The translations under genes were made by a program, and so were the position numbers. The notes under the pieces are model-generated. The model ran no database searches. It worked only from the letters and a program-made list of their open reading frames with translations, and was not told the DNA's origin. A stretch of 64,000 nt of DNA. It comes from an uncultured Dialister sp. (GTDB taxonomy: Bacteria > Bacillota > Negativicutes > Veillonellales > Dialisteraceae). The stretch covers positions 62,001 to 126,000 of the forward strand of contig CAKPQG010000003.1 of assembly GCA_934178345.1 (NCBI GenBank), read 5' to 3'. Below, piece after piece: positions 25,184-33,402 of the stretch. The stretch's first letter is position 1, and every line of letters starts with the position of its first letter.

Positions 25184-27022
25184 ATGGTACAGAAGAAATG
25201 GAAATCACTCATCATGCTGACGATAGCGGCCGCTCTCTTGGCGGGTGCGGGAGGGACGGCATGCGCGGAGGAATCGGCAGGGGGGCTAGTGCCTGCCAAG
25301 CAGGAGGCAATGGCAGTCCCTCGCAAGGTGACGTACACGGTAGAAGACAAGGCACGCTATGAGGCGCTTCGAGAGAAAAATGAAGGGCGTCTTGCGCCAA
25401 AGGAGCGATTCCTCACCACGACGGCGCAGAAGGTCGTCTTGACATTTGGCGGCCTCACGAGAAAAGAGTCAGTGGAGGATATGCTGGACCATCTGGACAG
25501 GATGGGCGTGAAGGCGACATTCTTTGTGACGGAGCTTGAGCTTAGAAAGTACACGGATACGGTGCGGGAAATCGCAGCGCGCGGCCATGAGCTGGGGCTG
25601 GGCCTTCGCACGGGGACGGACGGTGATTTCTATGAGACTTGCGCGCAGATCGAGCGTCTGCAGAAAAACATGCAGCGTCTCTTGGGCGTGCGCCCGGTGA
25701 TCGCCCGTCAGGTCTTCGGTACAGAAAGTCCAACGGTGAATGAAGCGGCGAGCGCGATGGGCATAGAGCTTCTGGGACAGACCGTGAACATGGTACAGAC
25801 AAAAGACAAGGAAGCAAAGAAGGTCGAGGACATTTCAGACCATCTTTTCGGGAAATTCATCCTCGCTATGGGGCGGGGGCAGATCATCTACGGACGCCTC
25901 GATTTTCTTGATAATCCCACACTTACGGGAGACCTTTTGGAATGGATCAAGAAAAACAAGGTGGACAGCGCGACATATGCTACGCTCTTGGACAGTCCTG
26001 AGGCGAATGCAGAGAATGACTCAGCCTATAGCATGGGGGCTGTCCGGGAGGTCCTTGGCGATGAGGCACATCGCTGGACGTATCCTGTGCCGGAGGAGAA
26101 GATGCTCCGTTCTCTTAGGGGAGAGAAAAAAAGAAAACCTGGGACAGATCGCCTTTTCCGTCATGAATTCTCTGCGCGGTATATCGGCGCTCCGACGGTA
26201 ACGGAAACGGATCGCATTCGCGGTTTCTCAGAGGCAGAAATGGAGCAGATGGATCATACAGGCATCGTGAAAGACGTCAGGGACAATACTATTTTCCTCA
26301 CGTTTGATGACTGGGGGACGGATGCTTCAATAAATCATCTGCTCTATGTCCTTCGCAAGCATCACGCGAAGGGAACTTTTTTCATCATCACATGGAATGT
26401 AAAGAACAATCCGAATCTGCTGCGCGCCATCGCAGAAGATGGGCATGACATCGCTTCTCATACGAATCGACACCGCCCTATGGTGTGGCAGACCTCGAAT
26501 TACGGCGGCAACATGACGCCGATGACGGAGGAAGAGTATGCGGAGGATGTGAGGATATCCTATCAAGAGCTGGAAAAAACGGTGGGGGATGTCATGGTCG
26601 ATGGGAAACCGGCGCTGACACATTATTTTCGTCCGCCGACGCTTGCCATCAGCAAAAGCGGTATCAAATCTATCATGGATGCGGGATTCAGCTATATCGT
26701 TTCAGGTTACGAGAGTACGGATGACTATGCCACACCATCGCTGCAGGCGATGATCGGGGCGATTTCCCATGGGATCTATGATGAGGAAGGAAATGTACGT
26801 AAAGGGTCCATCCTCATCATGCATATGACGGATAAAGCGGAGTACACGGCTGAGGCGCTGGACTACATCCTTACCGTGAATGATGCGAGGGATGACAATG
26901 ACCCGAAGAAATTCAAGACGGGCCGCCTTTCGGATCACCTGAAGGAAGGCTATGACCAGTCGAGAGAGACGACCGAGGATTTCGAAAAGCATCTGTCATA
27001 CAAGGGCAGCTGTGGGCATTGA
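25184..27022 (+). CDS. Secreted protein with two polysaccharide deacetylase (NodB) domains
   Basis: 612 residues with a signal peptide ending GTACAEE. The first NodB domain (about 80-290) is degenerate: KVVLTFGGLTRKES lacks the Asp pair, though KATFFVTE is kept. The second (about 370-590) has intact motifs: IFLTFDDWGTD (Asp375/Asp376), KGTFFIITW, ASHTNRH (His426/His430) and YFRPPTLA. It should be a metal-dependent N- or O-deacetylase acting in the periplasm or outside. With the dehydrogenase, PilZ-synthase and GH18-like gene it fits de-N-acetylation of an exopolysaccharide; peptidoglycan is an alternative substrate. A heptamer array starts at its stop codon. Confidence 0.88.
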   Translation: MVQKKWKSLIMLTIAAALLAGAGGTACAEESAGGLVPAKQEAMAVPRKVTYTVEDKARYEALREKNEGRLAPKERFLTTTAQKVVLTFGGLTRKESVEDMLDHLDRMGVKATFFVTELELRKYTDTVREIAARGHELGLGLRTGTDGDFYETCAQIERLQKNMQRLLGVRPVIARQVFGTESPTVNEAASAMGIELLGQTVNMVQTKDKEAKKVEDISDHLFGKFILAMGRGQIIYGRLDFLDNPTLTGDLLEWIKKNKVDSATYATLLDSPEANAENDSAYSMGAVREVLGDEAHRWTYPVPEEKMLRSLRGEKKRKPGTDRLFRHEFSARYIGAPTVTETDRIRGFSEAEMEQMDHTGIVKDVRDNTIFLTFDDWGTDASINHLLYVLRKHHAKGTFFIITWNVKNNPNLLRAIAEDGHDIASHTNRHRPMVWQTSNYGGNMTPMTEEEYAEDVRISYQELEKTVGDVMVDGKPALTHYFRPPTLAISKSGIKSIMDAGFSYIVSGYESTDDYATPSLQAMIGAISHGIYDEEGNVRKGSILIMHMTDKAEYTAEALDYILTVNDARDDNDPKKFKTGRLSDHLKEGYDQSRETTEDFEKHLSYKGSCGH

Positions 27023-27216
27023 CAGTGACTGGTGACTGGTGGCTAGTGGCTAGTGACTAGTGACTAGCGACTAGCGACTAAGAGACTGAGAGACGTCAGA
27101 TATCAGACATAAGAGGTCAGAAGTCAGAGGTCTGAAATCTGAAGTCTGAAGTCTAATCCCTAATCCCTAATCCCTAATCCCTAATTCCTAATCCCTAATT
27201 CCTAGTCACCAGTCAC
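27023..27216. repeat. Continuous 7-bp-register array, about 28 units
   Basis: From the stop codon the sequence can be cut into 28 consecutive 7-mers. These drift from GACTGGT/GACTAGT through GACTAAG, CAGATAT, CAGAAGT, CTGAAGT and CTAATCC to CTAGTCA/CCAGTCA. The first units are complementary to the last (AGTGACTGGTGACT against AGTCACCAGTCACT), and the array ends at T8 (27217-27224). The whole could fold as a large hairpin terminator. Confidence 0.85.
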
Positions 27217-27235
27217 TTTTTTTTCAAATTTCCTC

Positions 27236-27264
27236 TTGACAACTCATGAACTAGGAAGTAAAAT
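27236..27264 (+). promoter_or_regulatory. Sigma-70 promoter of the livJ T-box leader
   Basis: TTGACA (27236-27241), 17-bp spacer, TAAAAT (27259-27264), directly ahead of the T-box leader. Confidence 0.8.
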
Positions 27265-27289
27265 AATCACAATCTAAAACCCAATACCC

Positions 27290-27516
27290 CCAAAGAAAGC
27301 TATGAACGAGACAAAAAGTACTTGATTCCTTCTAAAGAGAGCCGATGGATGGTGAGAATCGGTGAAGAGCCTTGTATAATATCCCTCGAGAGCCCTTGTC
27401 GTGAATTGAGTAATGACAGGCGTTTCATTCACGTTACGAATAAGACTGCTAAGTACAATGTAGGGTGGTACCGCGAGACTTCGCCCCTATCTTCGAAAGA
27501 AGATAGGGGCTTTTTT
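27290..27516 (+). promoter_or_regulatory. T-box leader (probable Ile specifier) with terminator, upstream of livJ
   Basis: Stem I has AAAGAGAGCCGATGGATGGTGA and the loop-closing CCCTCGAGAGC. An ATC triplet (27381-27383) sits at the specifier position; shifts of one or two bases would give ATA or TAT. The T-box AGGGTGGTACCGCG is at 27462-27475 and the terminator CCCCTATCTTC-GAAA-GAAGATAGGGG with T6 ends at 27516. Uncharged tRNA binding should allow read-through into livJ. Isoleucine fits the branched-chain amino-acid-binding product. Confidence 0.9.
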
Positions 27517-27551
27517 ATTACCCGTATTGACTTGGCATAGAGTGAAATATC

Positions 27552-27605
27552 GGAGTGGTACCGCGTACGCGCCTCCGCTGGCAGAAAAGCTGGCGGAGGC
27601 TTTTT
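27552..27605 (+). promoter_or_regulatory. Second T-box antiterminator/terminator module without its own Stem I
   Basis: GGAGTGGTACCGCG (27552-27565) repeats the T-box motif only 36 bp after the first terminator. A second terminator, GCCTCCGC...GCGGAGGC with T5 (27571-27605), follows. There is no room for a Stem I or specifier, so it must share the upstream specifier domain or be non-responsive. Confidence 0.82.
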
Positions 27606-27663
27606 ATTTCCTCATACGATCTTTCGGGGTGGAGTAGCAAATTTTTGAAAGAGGTAGAAAATC

Positions 27664-28827
27664 ATGCAGAAAAAATGGCTCAAAGGAATGGCAGCAGTTA
27701 TGGCAGCAGCAGCACTGGCAGGCGCATTCGCAGGCTGCGGCGGAGATAAGAAAGCAGCTTCTGGCAGCGCAGATGCAGGCAAGACTGTAAAACTCGGCTT
27801 CATCACCGCTTACACCGGCCCAGGCGCAGCTTACGGCGTCGCTATGAAGGACGGCACCGAACTTGCTGTCGAGGAAATCAATAAGAACCCGAACACCAAG
27901 GTCAAGATCGATCTCAAAGTCTACGATACCAAGCTCGTCAAGAACGAAGCTATCAACGCTATGAAGAAGTGCATCGAACAGGATAAAGTCCTCGCCATCG
28001 AAGGCCCGATGACCACCGGCGAAGCGATGGCGGCTGACCCGATCGCCCAGCAGTCCAAAGTCGCTGTCTTCGGCACCGGCACCACCGGTCCGAAAGTCAC
28101 TGAAATCGGCGACTATGTATTCCGTAACGCCATCCCGGGCAAAATGAACATCCCGCAGGTGGTCGAAAAAGCACAGAAGAAACTGGGCTTCAAGAAGATC
28201 GCTATCATGTACTCCAATAACAATGACCAGATGGTCGGTGAACACCAGTTCTATCTGGAAGCCTGCAAGAAGCTCGGCCTCGAAATCGTTGCGGATGAAA
28301 CCTTCGCAGACAAGGATACCGACTTCTCCGCTCAGCTGACCAAGATCCAGGCAGCAAACCCGGATGTCATCGCTGTCGCAGGTCTTTATCAGGAAGGCGC
28401 TCTCATCGTGAAGAAAGCGCGTGAAATGGGCATGAACCAGTACATCCTCGCAGGCAACGGCTTCAACAGTCCGGAATACATCAAACAGGCTGGCGAAGCA
28501 GCTGATCGCACCGTCGTAGCTACTCCGTGGAATCCGGAAAGAAAGACCGACAAGGCACAGAACTTCCGCAAAGCGTATGTGGCTAAATACGGTCATGAAC
28601 CGGATCAGTTCGCTGCTCAGGCCTATGATGCGATGTATGTCCTCCATCAGGCTGTAGAACAGTCCGGCACCACCACCGATCGCAAGAAATTCCGCGATAC
28701 TCTGGCTAAGATCAGCGACTTCGAAGGCGCTACCGGCAAATTTGCATTCGATGAAAACCGCGATCCGAAGATGGACCTCGCAGTCCTCGAAGTCAAGGGC
28801 GGCAAGTGGGTACCGCTCGGAGAATAA
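27664..28827 (+). CDS. livJ: Branched-chain amino-acid ABC transporter substrate-binding lipoprotein
   Basis: 387 residues. The signal peptide ends at lipobox GAFAGC. The mature protein has the type I periplasmic-binding fold: TVKLGFITAYTGPGAAYGVAMKDGTELAVEEIN, then IEGPMTTGEAMAADPIAQQS, YSNNNDQMVGEHQFY, NPDVIAVAGLYQEGALIVKKAR and FAAQAYDAMYVLHQAVE. These are standard for LivJ-type binders of Leu/Ile/Val. It starts behind AAAGAGGTAGAAAATC. The LivHMGF permease genes are not here, so it is an orphan binding protein. It is controlled by a T-box leader with a duplicated decision module. Confidence 0.92.
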   Translation: MQKKWLKGMAAVMAAAALAGAFAGCGGDKKAASGSADAGKTVKLGFITAYTGPGAAYGVAMKDGTELAVEEINKNPNTKVKIDLKVYDTKLVKNEAINAMKKCIEQDKVLAIEGPMTTGEAMAADPIAQQSKVAVFGTGTTGPKVTEIGDYVFRNAIPGKMNIPQVVEKAQKKLGFKKIAIMYSNNNDQMVGEHQFYLEACKKLGLEIVADETFADKDTDFSAQLTKIQAANPDVIAVAGLYQEGALIVKKAREMGMNQYILAGNGFNSPEYIKQAGEAADRTVVATPWNPERKTDKAQNFRKAYVAKYGHEPDQFAAQAYDAMYVLHQAVEQSGTTTDRKKFRDTLAKISDFEGATGKFAFDENRDPKMDLAVLEVKGGKWVPLGE

Positions 28828-29102
28828 TGGGGTTTTCCATTATCCTTTGATGACTCAGCTTGGATGAATGAGCCAACAGGTTCCGTAGTTCCATAGAATC
28901 TATTGAACCAGTGTATACATTGACGGTCAGCCTTAAGGTATTCCATATCCGCGTTTTTCAGGACATAGAGCCTTAGGGCCGGCCGTTTTCCATTCCTTAT
29001 AAGTGGAAATCGGATGCATTCTTCTTTCCTTAAGTCACGAGTCACCAGTCAAAAAAATTATTGAATCAGTGTTTCCTCAGCACCCAACAGGAGGGCAATC
29101 AT

Positions 29103-30476
29103 ATGACAAATCAAAATGGGAATAGCCGTAGTACCTTTTCCGGGAAAATGGGGTATGTGCTGGCTGTCGCAGGCAGTGCTGTCGGCCTCGGGAATATCTG
29201 GAGATTCCCGTACCTCGCCGCGGAGTATGGCGGAGGCATCTTCCTCCTGACCTACCTCCTGCTGGCCGTCACCTTCGGCTATACGATGATCGTTTCTGAG
29301 ACCGCACTTGGACGCGGGACGAGAAAGAGTCCGGTCGGAGCTTTCCATCATTTCGGGAAGAGCGGCTTCTTTACCGCAGGCGGCTGGATCAATGCTGTCA
29401 TCCCGATGCTGATCCTGCCGTACTACAGCGTCATTGGCGGCTGGGTCACCCGTTACCTCTTTGAATACCTCGCCGGTGATACGAAAATGCTTGCGACGGA
29501 CACCTTCTTCGGCGCTTTCGTCTCTGACGGCATGGCGGCTGAATTCTGGTTCATCGTCTTCACGGCCGGCGTCCTTGCCATCATTCTCGCCGGCGTCAAG
29601 AACGGTGTCGAGCGCGTATCCAAGATCATGATGCCGGTACTCATCGTGCTTGCCATCATGGTGGCCGGTTACTCCGTCACGCTGCCCGGTGCGTGGGCAG
29701 GCGTCACTTACTTCATGGTGCCGAATATTGACCATTTTTCATGGATGACGGTCGTCTCTGCGATGGGGCAGATGTTCTACTCTCTTTCTGTCGCGATGGG
29801 GATCCTCTACACGTATGGCTCTTACATGAAGAAGGAATTTGATCTGGAGCATGCGACCTTTCAGGTCATCGCTTTCGACTCAGGGATTTCTGTCCTCGCC
29901 AGCCTTATGATCATCCCGGCGGTCTTTGCCTTCTCCGGCGGCGATCCGTCGATGCTGAATGCAGGCCCGTCTCTCATGTTCATCACCATCCCAAAGGTCT
30001 TTGCCAGCATGGGTCTTGGTACCCTCGTGGGTGTCGTCTTCTTCACACTTGTCCTCTTTGCGGCTCTTACCTCGGCGATTTCTCTGGCAGAAACCAGCGT
30101 CTCCACCTTTCAGGATGAATGCGGCTGGAGCCGTAATTTCTCGACCTTTGCGGTCTTCATCCTGATGATCGTCCTGGGCTCTCTCTCTTCGCTCGGATTC
30201 GGCCCGCTTGCATCCTTCACCATCTTTGGCATGGACATTCTTACCTTCTTTGATTTCCTGACGAATTCCATCATGATGCCGGTCTCGGCCTTTGCGACCT
30301 GCGTCCTCATCGTGGTGACTGTCGGGATCAAGTGGATCGAGAACGAAGTGAAGCAGTCTTCGAAATTCCGCTATGAATGCGTCTATGGCCTTTTCGTCCG
30401 CTTCCTCGCACCGATCTGCCTCGCTGTCATTTTCATCTCGTCTCTGGCGAATGTACTGGGATTCATTCATATGTAG
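29103..30476 (+). CDS. Sodium-dependent amino-acid symporter (SNF family)
   Basis: 457 residues from the ATG at 29103, behind CAGGAGGGCAATCAT; an in-frame start 14 codons earlier lies over repeat DNA. The family signature SAVGLGNIWRFPYLAAEYGGG (first, unwound TM helix holding substrate and Na+) is followed by about 11 more TM helices (LeuT fold). The bacterial group imports amino acids such as leucine, tryptophan or tyrosine with Na+. The substrate cannot be read from sequence. Monocistronic. A partial AATCAGTGTTTCC repeat end lies just upstream. Confidence 0.9.
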   Translation: MTNQNGNSRSTFSGKMGYVLAVAGSAVGLGNIWRFPYLAAEYGGGIFLLTYLLLAVTFGYTMIVSETALGRGTRKSPVGAFHHFGKSGFFTAGGWINAVIPMLILPYYSVIGGWVTRYLFEYLAGDTKMLATDTFFGAFVSDGMAAEFWFIVFTAGVLAIILAGVKNGVERVSKIMMPVLIVLAIMVAGYSVTLPGAWAGVTYFMVPNIDHFSWMTVVSAMGQMFYSLSVAMGILYTYGSYMKKEFDLEHATFQVIAFDSGISVLASLMIIPAVFAFSGGDPSMLNAGPSLMFITIPKVFASMGLGTLVGVVFFTLVLFAALTSAISLAETSVSTFQDECGWSRNFSTFAVFILMIVLGSLSSLGFGPLASFTIFGMDILTFFDFLTNSIMMPVSAFATCVLIVVTVGIKWIENEVKQSSKFRYECVYGLFVRFLAPICLAVIFISSLANVLGFIHM

Positions 30477-30526
30477 CAGATGAAACGTGATCCAAAGATC
30501 TTTCTTGCTTCTGTGTAAAACGACTA

Positions 30527-30555
30527 TTAACAAATCTCTCATGTGGTGCTATAAT
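30527..30555 (+). promoter_or_regulatory. Promoter of tRNA-Val(CAC)
   Basis: TTAACA (30527-30532), 17-bp spacer, TATAAT (30550-30555), 14 bp before the mature tRNA. Confidence 0.8.
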
Positions 30556-30569
30556 ACGTAGTATCACAT

Positions 30570-30646
30570 GGGGCTATAGCTCAGTTGGTCAGAGCGCTTC
30601 GCTCACATCGAAGAGGTCTCCGGTTCGAACCCAGATAGTCCCACCA
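30570..30646 (+). tRNA. tRNA-Val (anticodon CAC)
   Basis: A 77-nt cloverleaf: acceptor GGGGCTA/TAGTCCC, D-arm GCTC...GAGC, anticodon arm CTTCG-CTCACAT-CGAAG giving CAC, T-arm TCCGG-TTCGAAC-CCAGA with one C-A mismatch, and encoded CCA. Confidence 0.93.
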
Positions 30647-30649
30647 GAA

Positions 30650-30676
30650 AGAAACCCGCCATCAGGCGGGTTTTCT
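30650..30676 (+). terminator. Terminator of tRNA-Val(CAC)
   Basis: AAACCCGCC-ATCA-GGCGGGTTT followed by T-rich sequence. Confidence 0.82.
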
Positions 30677-30740
30677 TATATGTGATTTCTTGCTGCGCGC
30701 TCCCCGCCAGGCGAAAATCAAGAAATCGGAAAAAGCATCT

Positions 30741-30769
30741 TGCATATTTCGCTCATGTCGTGTATAATA
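30741..30769 (+). promoter_or_regulatory. Promoter of tRNA-Val(GAC)
   Basis: TTGCAT (30741-30746), 17-bp spacer, TATAAT (30764-30769). Confidence 0.8.
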
Positions 30770-30783
30770 CATTCATATGACAT

Positions 30784-30860
30784 GGGGTTATAGCTCAGCT
30801 GGTTAGAGCGCTTCGTTGACATCGAAGAGGTCTTTGGTTCGAATCCAAATAGTCCCACCA
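30784..30860 (+). tRNA. tRNA-Val (anticodon GAC)
   Basis: A 77-nt cloverleaf nearly identical to the previous tRNA. The anticodon arm CTTCG-TTGACAT-CGAAG gives GAC, the T-arm CTTTGG-TTCGAAT-CCAAA is fully paired, and CCA is encoded. Confidence 0.95.
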
Positions 30861-30861
30861 T

Positions 30862-30889
30862 GAAAAACCCGCCAAATGGCGGGTTTTTG
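30862..30889 (+). terminator. Terminator of tRNA-Val(GAC)
   Basis: AAAAACCCGCC-AAAT-GGCGGGTTTTT, the same stem as after the first tRNA. Confidence 0.85.
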
Positions 30890-31043
30890 TGCTATATAAA
30901 GGTAGGTGGCCGGAAATTGGAAGTGACGGTCATAAAGCTGACTCATGCCTGGGATCAGGCCAACGGTGAAAGCAGTGGCTTACGGAATGTCCTGTTCCGT
31001 GTTTTTCGAGTCTCTTAGTTTCCTTAGATCTCCTTTTTATTCT

Positions 31044-31206
31044 AAGGAAACGCTGATTAAATCACAGAATCAGATTTCATATGGATTTTTATACATAGCG
31101 TCGTCGACATCCTCCTTAAATAGCTCGCTATTCGCGCCCTCTGTCTCCTCGCTCTGTATAAAAATCCAAGAATGAAATCCGATAATGATTTAATCAGCGT
31201 TTCCCT
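31044..31206. mobile_element. AAGGAAACGCTGATT-ended repeat element (full copy b)
   Basis: About 163 bp with inverted ends AAGGAAACGCTGATT and AATCAGCGTTTCCCT. Inner arms GGATTTTTATACATAGC and CTGTATAAAAATCC are complementary. It lies upstream of the first EamA gene, inverted relative to the copy at 37941. Confidence 0.8.
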
Positions 31207-31261
31207 AAGAACTGCCCATGAAAGCGTATTGTATTCCTTTTTATAATAACAGGTGATCTCC

Positions 31262-32167
31262 ATGCATCTTATCGCTATTCTTCTCGTTATGACGGCCGGC
31301 ATCATGTGGGCGGGCTGCGGGCTTGCGGCGCAGGATTTCTTTCAAAAAAGTACACTCGACTCGATGGATCTGACGGTCTTCCGCATGTTTTGCGCGAGCG
31401 GCATCATGCTGCTTGTGACCATTGCCAAGGGGAAGCTGAAAGACAGCTGGCAGAAACTGGGGCGGCAGCCGTCACTCTGGTGGGGGCTGATCTTCTACGG
31501 TGTGGTCGGCCTGATGCTGATGCACTATACCTACTTTGCTTCGATCGCCGCCGGCAATGCGGCAGCGGCGACGGTCATCCAGTATACCTGTCCGGCGATG
31601 GTGATCCTTTGGATTTCCTTTCAAAAAAAGCGGCTGCCGCTCACTGGAGAGCTTACAGCCGTCGTGCTGGCGATCATCGGCGTCCTCCTTCTGGTGACAG
31701 GCGGAGATGTGAGCCGTCTCTCTGTACCTGCGGACTGCGTGTATCTGGGGCTGGCGTCAGCGGTCTTTTTCGCCATCTGCTGTGTATTTCCGAAGCGCTT
31801 CATCGGTGTACTGGATAATTCCTTCGTCCTCGCGCTAGGCATGTTCACCGGAGCCGTGGCAGCTTACATCATCAATCCGATGGGGGACTTTTCCGGTTTC
31901 TTTGCTCCGGAAGTCCGCTTCGATATTTTCTGGATCGTTGTCCTTGGTACGGCGCTATCTTTTACCTGCTACAATGCGGGGCTTCGATTTCTTCCTGCCT
32001 CACAGGCATCCGTCACTGCGACCATCGAGCCGGCGATCTCTGTCATCGCTTCTTATTTCATCTTTCATACCCATTTCAACTTCGTGCAGGGCTTTGGCAT
32101 CCTGCTTGTCCTTCTGGCCATTGCAGCGCCGGGCATTTTTGAAAATGAAAAGGCGGCGGGAGAATGA
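31262..32167 (+). CDS. EamA/DMT-family transporter, copy 1
   Basis: 301 residues from the ATG at 31262, behind AGGTGATCTCC; the GTG at 31253 lies in that ribosome site. Ten predicted TM helices in two EamA repeats, with the typical start LVMTAGIMWAGCGLAAQDFF and the second half starting near SVPADCVYLGLASAVFFAICC. The drug/metabolite transporter superfamily mostly exports amino acids or other metabolites. A second, clearly related gene (32245) follows after 77 bp, so the pair arose by duplication. Substrate unknown. Confidence 0.88.
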   Translation: MHLIAILLVMTAGIMWAGCGLAAQDFFQKSTLDSMDLTVFRMFCASGIMLLVTIAKGKLKDSWQKLGRQPSLWWGLIFYGVVGLMLMHYTYFASIAAGNAAAATVIQYTCPAMVILWISFQKKRLPLTGELTAVVLAIIGVLLLVTGGDVSRLSVPADCVYLGLASAVFFAICCVFPKRFIGVLDNSFVLALGMFTGAVAAYIINPMGDFSGFFAPEVRFDIFWIVVLGTALSFTCYNAGLRFLPASQASVTATIEPAISVIASYFIFHTHFNFVQGFGILLVLLAIAAPGIFENEKAAGE

Positions 32168-32244
32168 TCACCGGATCAAAAGCGCGTGTCACTTCTGTGC
32201 AATAGTATAGAGAGTCCTTTTTTATTTTCTAAGGAGAATCTGTC

Positions 32245-33150
32245 ATGTCCCATTCCTCGAATCATTTCGCGATCGTCATGGTCGTCTTAGCCGGCATCAT
32301 GTGGGCCGGAAGCGGCATCGGGGCGCAGAATTTCTTCGAGAAGTGCTCTATGAACGCCATGGAGCTCACGGCCTTTCGCATGATGGCGGCCGGATTCATC
32401 CTGATCGGGGTGACGGTATGGCAGGGAAAGATGAAAGAAAGTCTCATATGCCTTCGAAAGAAGCCGCGGCTCTGGATCGACATTGTGATCTACGCCACTC
32501 TAGGTCTTATGCTGATGCACTACACCTACTTCGAAGCCATCGCATATGGCAACGCCGCGACGGCAACCGTCGTACTTTACAGCTGCCCCGCCATGGTCAT
32601 CTGCTACAATGCCATCCGCCATCGCAAGCTGCCCTCGAAAGAGGAGGTCATCACGGTTCTTCTGGCTGTCGTAGGCACCTATCTTCTTGTGACAGGCGGC
32701 GATCCTTCGAAACTCAGTGTCTCCTTCCTCTGTATAGCGCTTGCGTTATTCAATGGGGTGGTTTATTCCTTCGCTTCGATCTACCCGAAGCACATTTTCC
32801 TTCAGGTAGATAAAACTTTCGTCCTCGCTGTCAGCATGATCATCGGAGCGCTGGCCTGTTGGGCCTTTGTCCCGCAGATCGACTGGCTCGCCTTCTTCGA
32901 TCCGCATATCTTTTTTGGTGTCGCATGGATCGTCCTCTTCGGTACGGTCACGGCCTTCCTCTTATATAATGCAGGCCTCATGTACCTGTCCCCGCAGCAG
33001 GCGCTCATCACGGCGGCAAGTGAACCGGCGGCCTCCGTCATCCTTTCCTGCCTTATCTTCGGCATGAGCTTCGTCGGTCTGCAGCTTGTCGGGATCCTGA
33101 TGGTCATCCTCGCGATCATCATGCCGGCAGTGGATCTAGGGAAACACTGA
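32245..33150 (+). CDS. EamA/DMT-family transporter, copy 2
   Basis: 301 residues with ten TM helices. It parallels its neighbour throughout (VLAGIMWAGSGIGAQNFFEK, LGLMLMHYTYFEAIAYGNAATATV, YLLVTGGDPSKLSV). It starts behind TAAGGAGAATCTGTC. The last residues (GKH) and the TGA stop are encoded by the end of an inserted AGGGAAACACTGATT element, so the original C-terminus was probably altered. Probably an inner-membrane metabolite exporter; substrate unknown. Confidence 0.88.
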   Translation: MSHSSNHFAIVMVVLAGIMWAGSGIGAQNFFEKCSMNAMELTAFRMMAAGFILIGVTVWQGKMKESLICLRKKPRLWIDIVIYATLGLMLMHYTYFEAIAYGNAATATVVLYSCPAMVICYNAIRHRKLPSKEEVITVLLAVVGTYLLVTGGDPSKLSVSFLCIALALFNGVVYSFASIYPKHIFLQVDKTFVLAVSMIIGALACWAFVPQIDWLAFFDPHIFFGVAWIVLFGTVTAFLLYNAGLMYLSPQQALITAASEPAASVILSCLIFGMSFVGLQLVGILMVILAIIMPAVDLGKH

Positions 33151-33276
33151 TTCAATCGTTGTCAGATTTCATTCTTGGATTTTTATACAGAGCAAGGAAT
33201 CATCTGACGCGAATAGCGAGCTATTTAAGGAAGATGATGACGAAGCTATGTATAAAAATCCATATGAAATCGCACT
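33138..33276. mobile_element. AGGGAAACACTGATT-ended repeat element (left part, copy c)
   Basis: Left end AGGGAAACACTGATTCAATC plus inner arms GGATTTTTATACAGAGC and GCTATGTATAAAAATCC, then the sequence diverges and no right end follows. The left end overlaps the stop codon of the second EamA gene. Confidence 0.72.
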
Positions 33277-33402
33277 TAAAGAAAAGGCGAAATGGGAATC
33301 GTCTGATTATTAGTCTTGCACTATAGATGAAGAGGTTTATAATGAAGGAAGCAGCAAAATGTATTGCCCAAAAGCTGTCATTCCAATGAATGGAGGAGCG
33401 CA

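Noticed and set aside
27023..27216. Possible CRISPR array
   Set aside because: Units are 7 bp in uninterrupted tandem, with no spacers and no cas genes nearby.
27322..27540. Open frame within the livJ T-box leader
   Set aside because: Lies wholly in a structured regulatory RNA; no ribosome site.
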